In this document: positions 16,794-17,526 of the stretch, piece by piece | Numbering within the stretch: the first letter of the stretch is position 1 | How the letters are laid out: every line of letters starts with the position of its first letter | Assembly: GCA_035461905.1 (NCBI GenBank) | Contig: DATHUV010000044.1 | Location: forward strand, 1-17,526 | Source: SZUA-442 sp035461905 | GTDB lineage: Bacteria > Actinomycetota > Acidimicrobiia > Spongiisociales > UBA5794 | Length of the DNA: 17,526 nucleotides | Reading direction: 5' to 3' | Translations under genes and position numbers: made by a program | The notes under the pieces: model-generated | Databases searched by the model: none | What the model saw: only the letters and a program-made list of their open reading frames with translations | What the model was told of the DNA's origin: nothing

Positions 16794-17526
16794 GATGCCG
16801 CCTCCCGCCCTCGCTGTGCCGCGCCGCGCACGTCCAGCGCCTTGAGGTCCAGTTCCTCGGCGCGGTGGCATGCCACGGCGACTCCGTTCACGTCTCGAAG
16901 CGCTGGGAGCACCCGTCCGCAGATCTCCACGGCGAACTCGCACCGGGGCCTGAACCTGCACCCGATCGGCAAGTCGATCACCGACGGCGGAGCACCGGCG
17001 ATCGAATGGAGCCGCACCTGCTGGGCCCGATCGAGACGCGTCATCGATCCGAGGAGACCCCAGGTGTAGGGATGCTGAGGATTGTGGAAGATCTCGTCCG
17101 CGGTGCCAGACTCGACGATTCCGCCCGCGTACATCACCTGGATGGTGTCGCAGAAGCCCGCGACCACTCCGAGATCATGCGTGATGAGCAGCACTGCGGT
17201 GTCGCGATCCGCGGCGAGGTGAAGCATGAGGTCCATGATCTGGGCCTGCGTCGTGACGTCGAGGGCCGTTGTCGGTTCATCGGCTATCAGCAGATCGGGA
17301 TTGCATGAAAGACCCATTGCGATCATCACCCGTTGGCGCATGCCGCCCGAGAATTGGTGGGGGTAGTCATCGAGGCGCTGGGATGCGTTGGGGATCTGCA
17401 CATCTGCGAGTGCCTGGATCGCGATGTCCTGGGCGTCCTTCTTCGAGACCTCCTGGTGAAGCACGATCGTCTCAACGAGCTGGTCGCCGATCGTGTACAC
17501 CGGGTTGAACGCCGTCATCGGGTCCT
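16790..17526 (-). CDS. oppD: Oligopeptide/dipeptide ABC transporter ATP-binding protein (OppD/DppD type), 5'-truncated
   Basis: Only the C-terminal part, about 245 residues, lies in the window; the gene continues past the right edge. The first visible residues, (Q)DPMTAFNPVYTIGDQ, are the Q-loop, so Walker A lies outside. The ATG at 17518 is this internal Met and not the start. Seen are the signature FSGGMRQRVMIAMGLS, Walker B LLIADEPTTALD, H-loop LLITHDLGVV and the C-terminal peptide-transporter extension with GCRFRPRCEFAVEIC and VACH. It pairs with the downstream OppF-type ATPase, overlapping by 4 bases. Permease genes are expected upstream, beyond 17526. Confidence 0.93.

Overview
The window is high-GC bacterial DNA with actinobacterial character. 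The 16S gene, frequent GTG starts, -10-only promoters set directly against start codons, GAF-ANTAR proteins and a WGxxGxxG-type surface protein all fit Actinomycetota. An early-branching lineage such as Acidimicrobiia is my guess; it is not proven, because no alignment could be run.

Layout. Positions 1-2077 hold the 5' part of an rRNA operon on the minus strand: promoter, leader, complete 16S gene, and the start of the 16S-23S spacer. Leader and spacer contain complementary strands of an RNase III-type processing stalk. A perfect 23-bp inverted repeat (2213-2267) separates the operon from a divergent lipoprotein gene. That lipoprotein fuses an intact cupredoxin domain, a right-handed beta-helix and a PLDc_N-like membrane segment (2302-4260).

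Positions 4292-8888 form a non-homologous end-joining locus. Ku, a MerR/TPR fusion and a 62-residue two-helix membrane protein lie on the minus strand. The trifunctional ligase LigD is divergent on the plus strand, with domain order PE-LIG-POL rather than the mycobacterial POL-PE-LIG. A D-lactate dehydrogenase (ldhA) follows LigD. Converging on ldhA is a serine carboxypeptidase (S10) remnant that has lost its middle, including the nucleophile region.

Positions 10538-11266 hold two small genes: a charged helical protein and a DUF5658-like membrane protein. Positions 11367-14837 are a compact signalling operon on the minus strand. It encodes a GAF-GGDEF-EAL cyclic-di-GMP protein, then two GAF-ANTAR proteins predicted to bind RNA and control antitermination. 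All three carry related GAF domains. A small secreted WGxxGxxG protein is divergent from this operon.

A tRNA-Leu(GAG) with its own terminator follows, and the window ends in two ATPase genes of an oligopeptide/dipeptide ABC transporter; the second runs off the right edge.

A recurring theme is that five starts (2302, 5390, 6402, 8934, 10454) have a TANNNT element ending only 6-8 bases upstream and little or no Shine-Dalgarno sequence, which predicts leaderless transcripts. Most other starts, including those at 4480, 6278, 10765, 10922, 15049 and 16793, have a recognisable ribosome-binding site.
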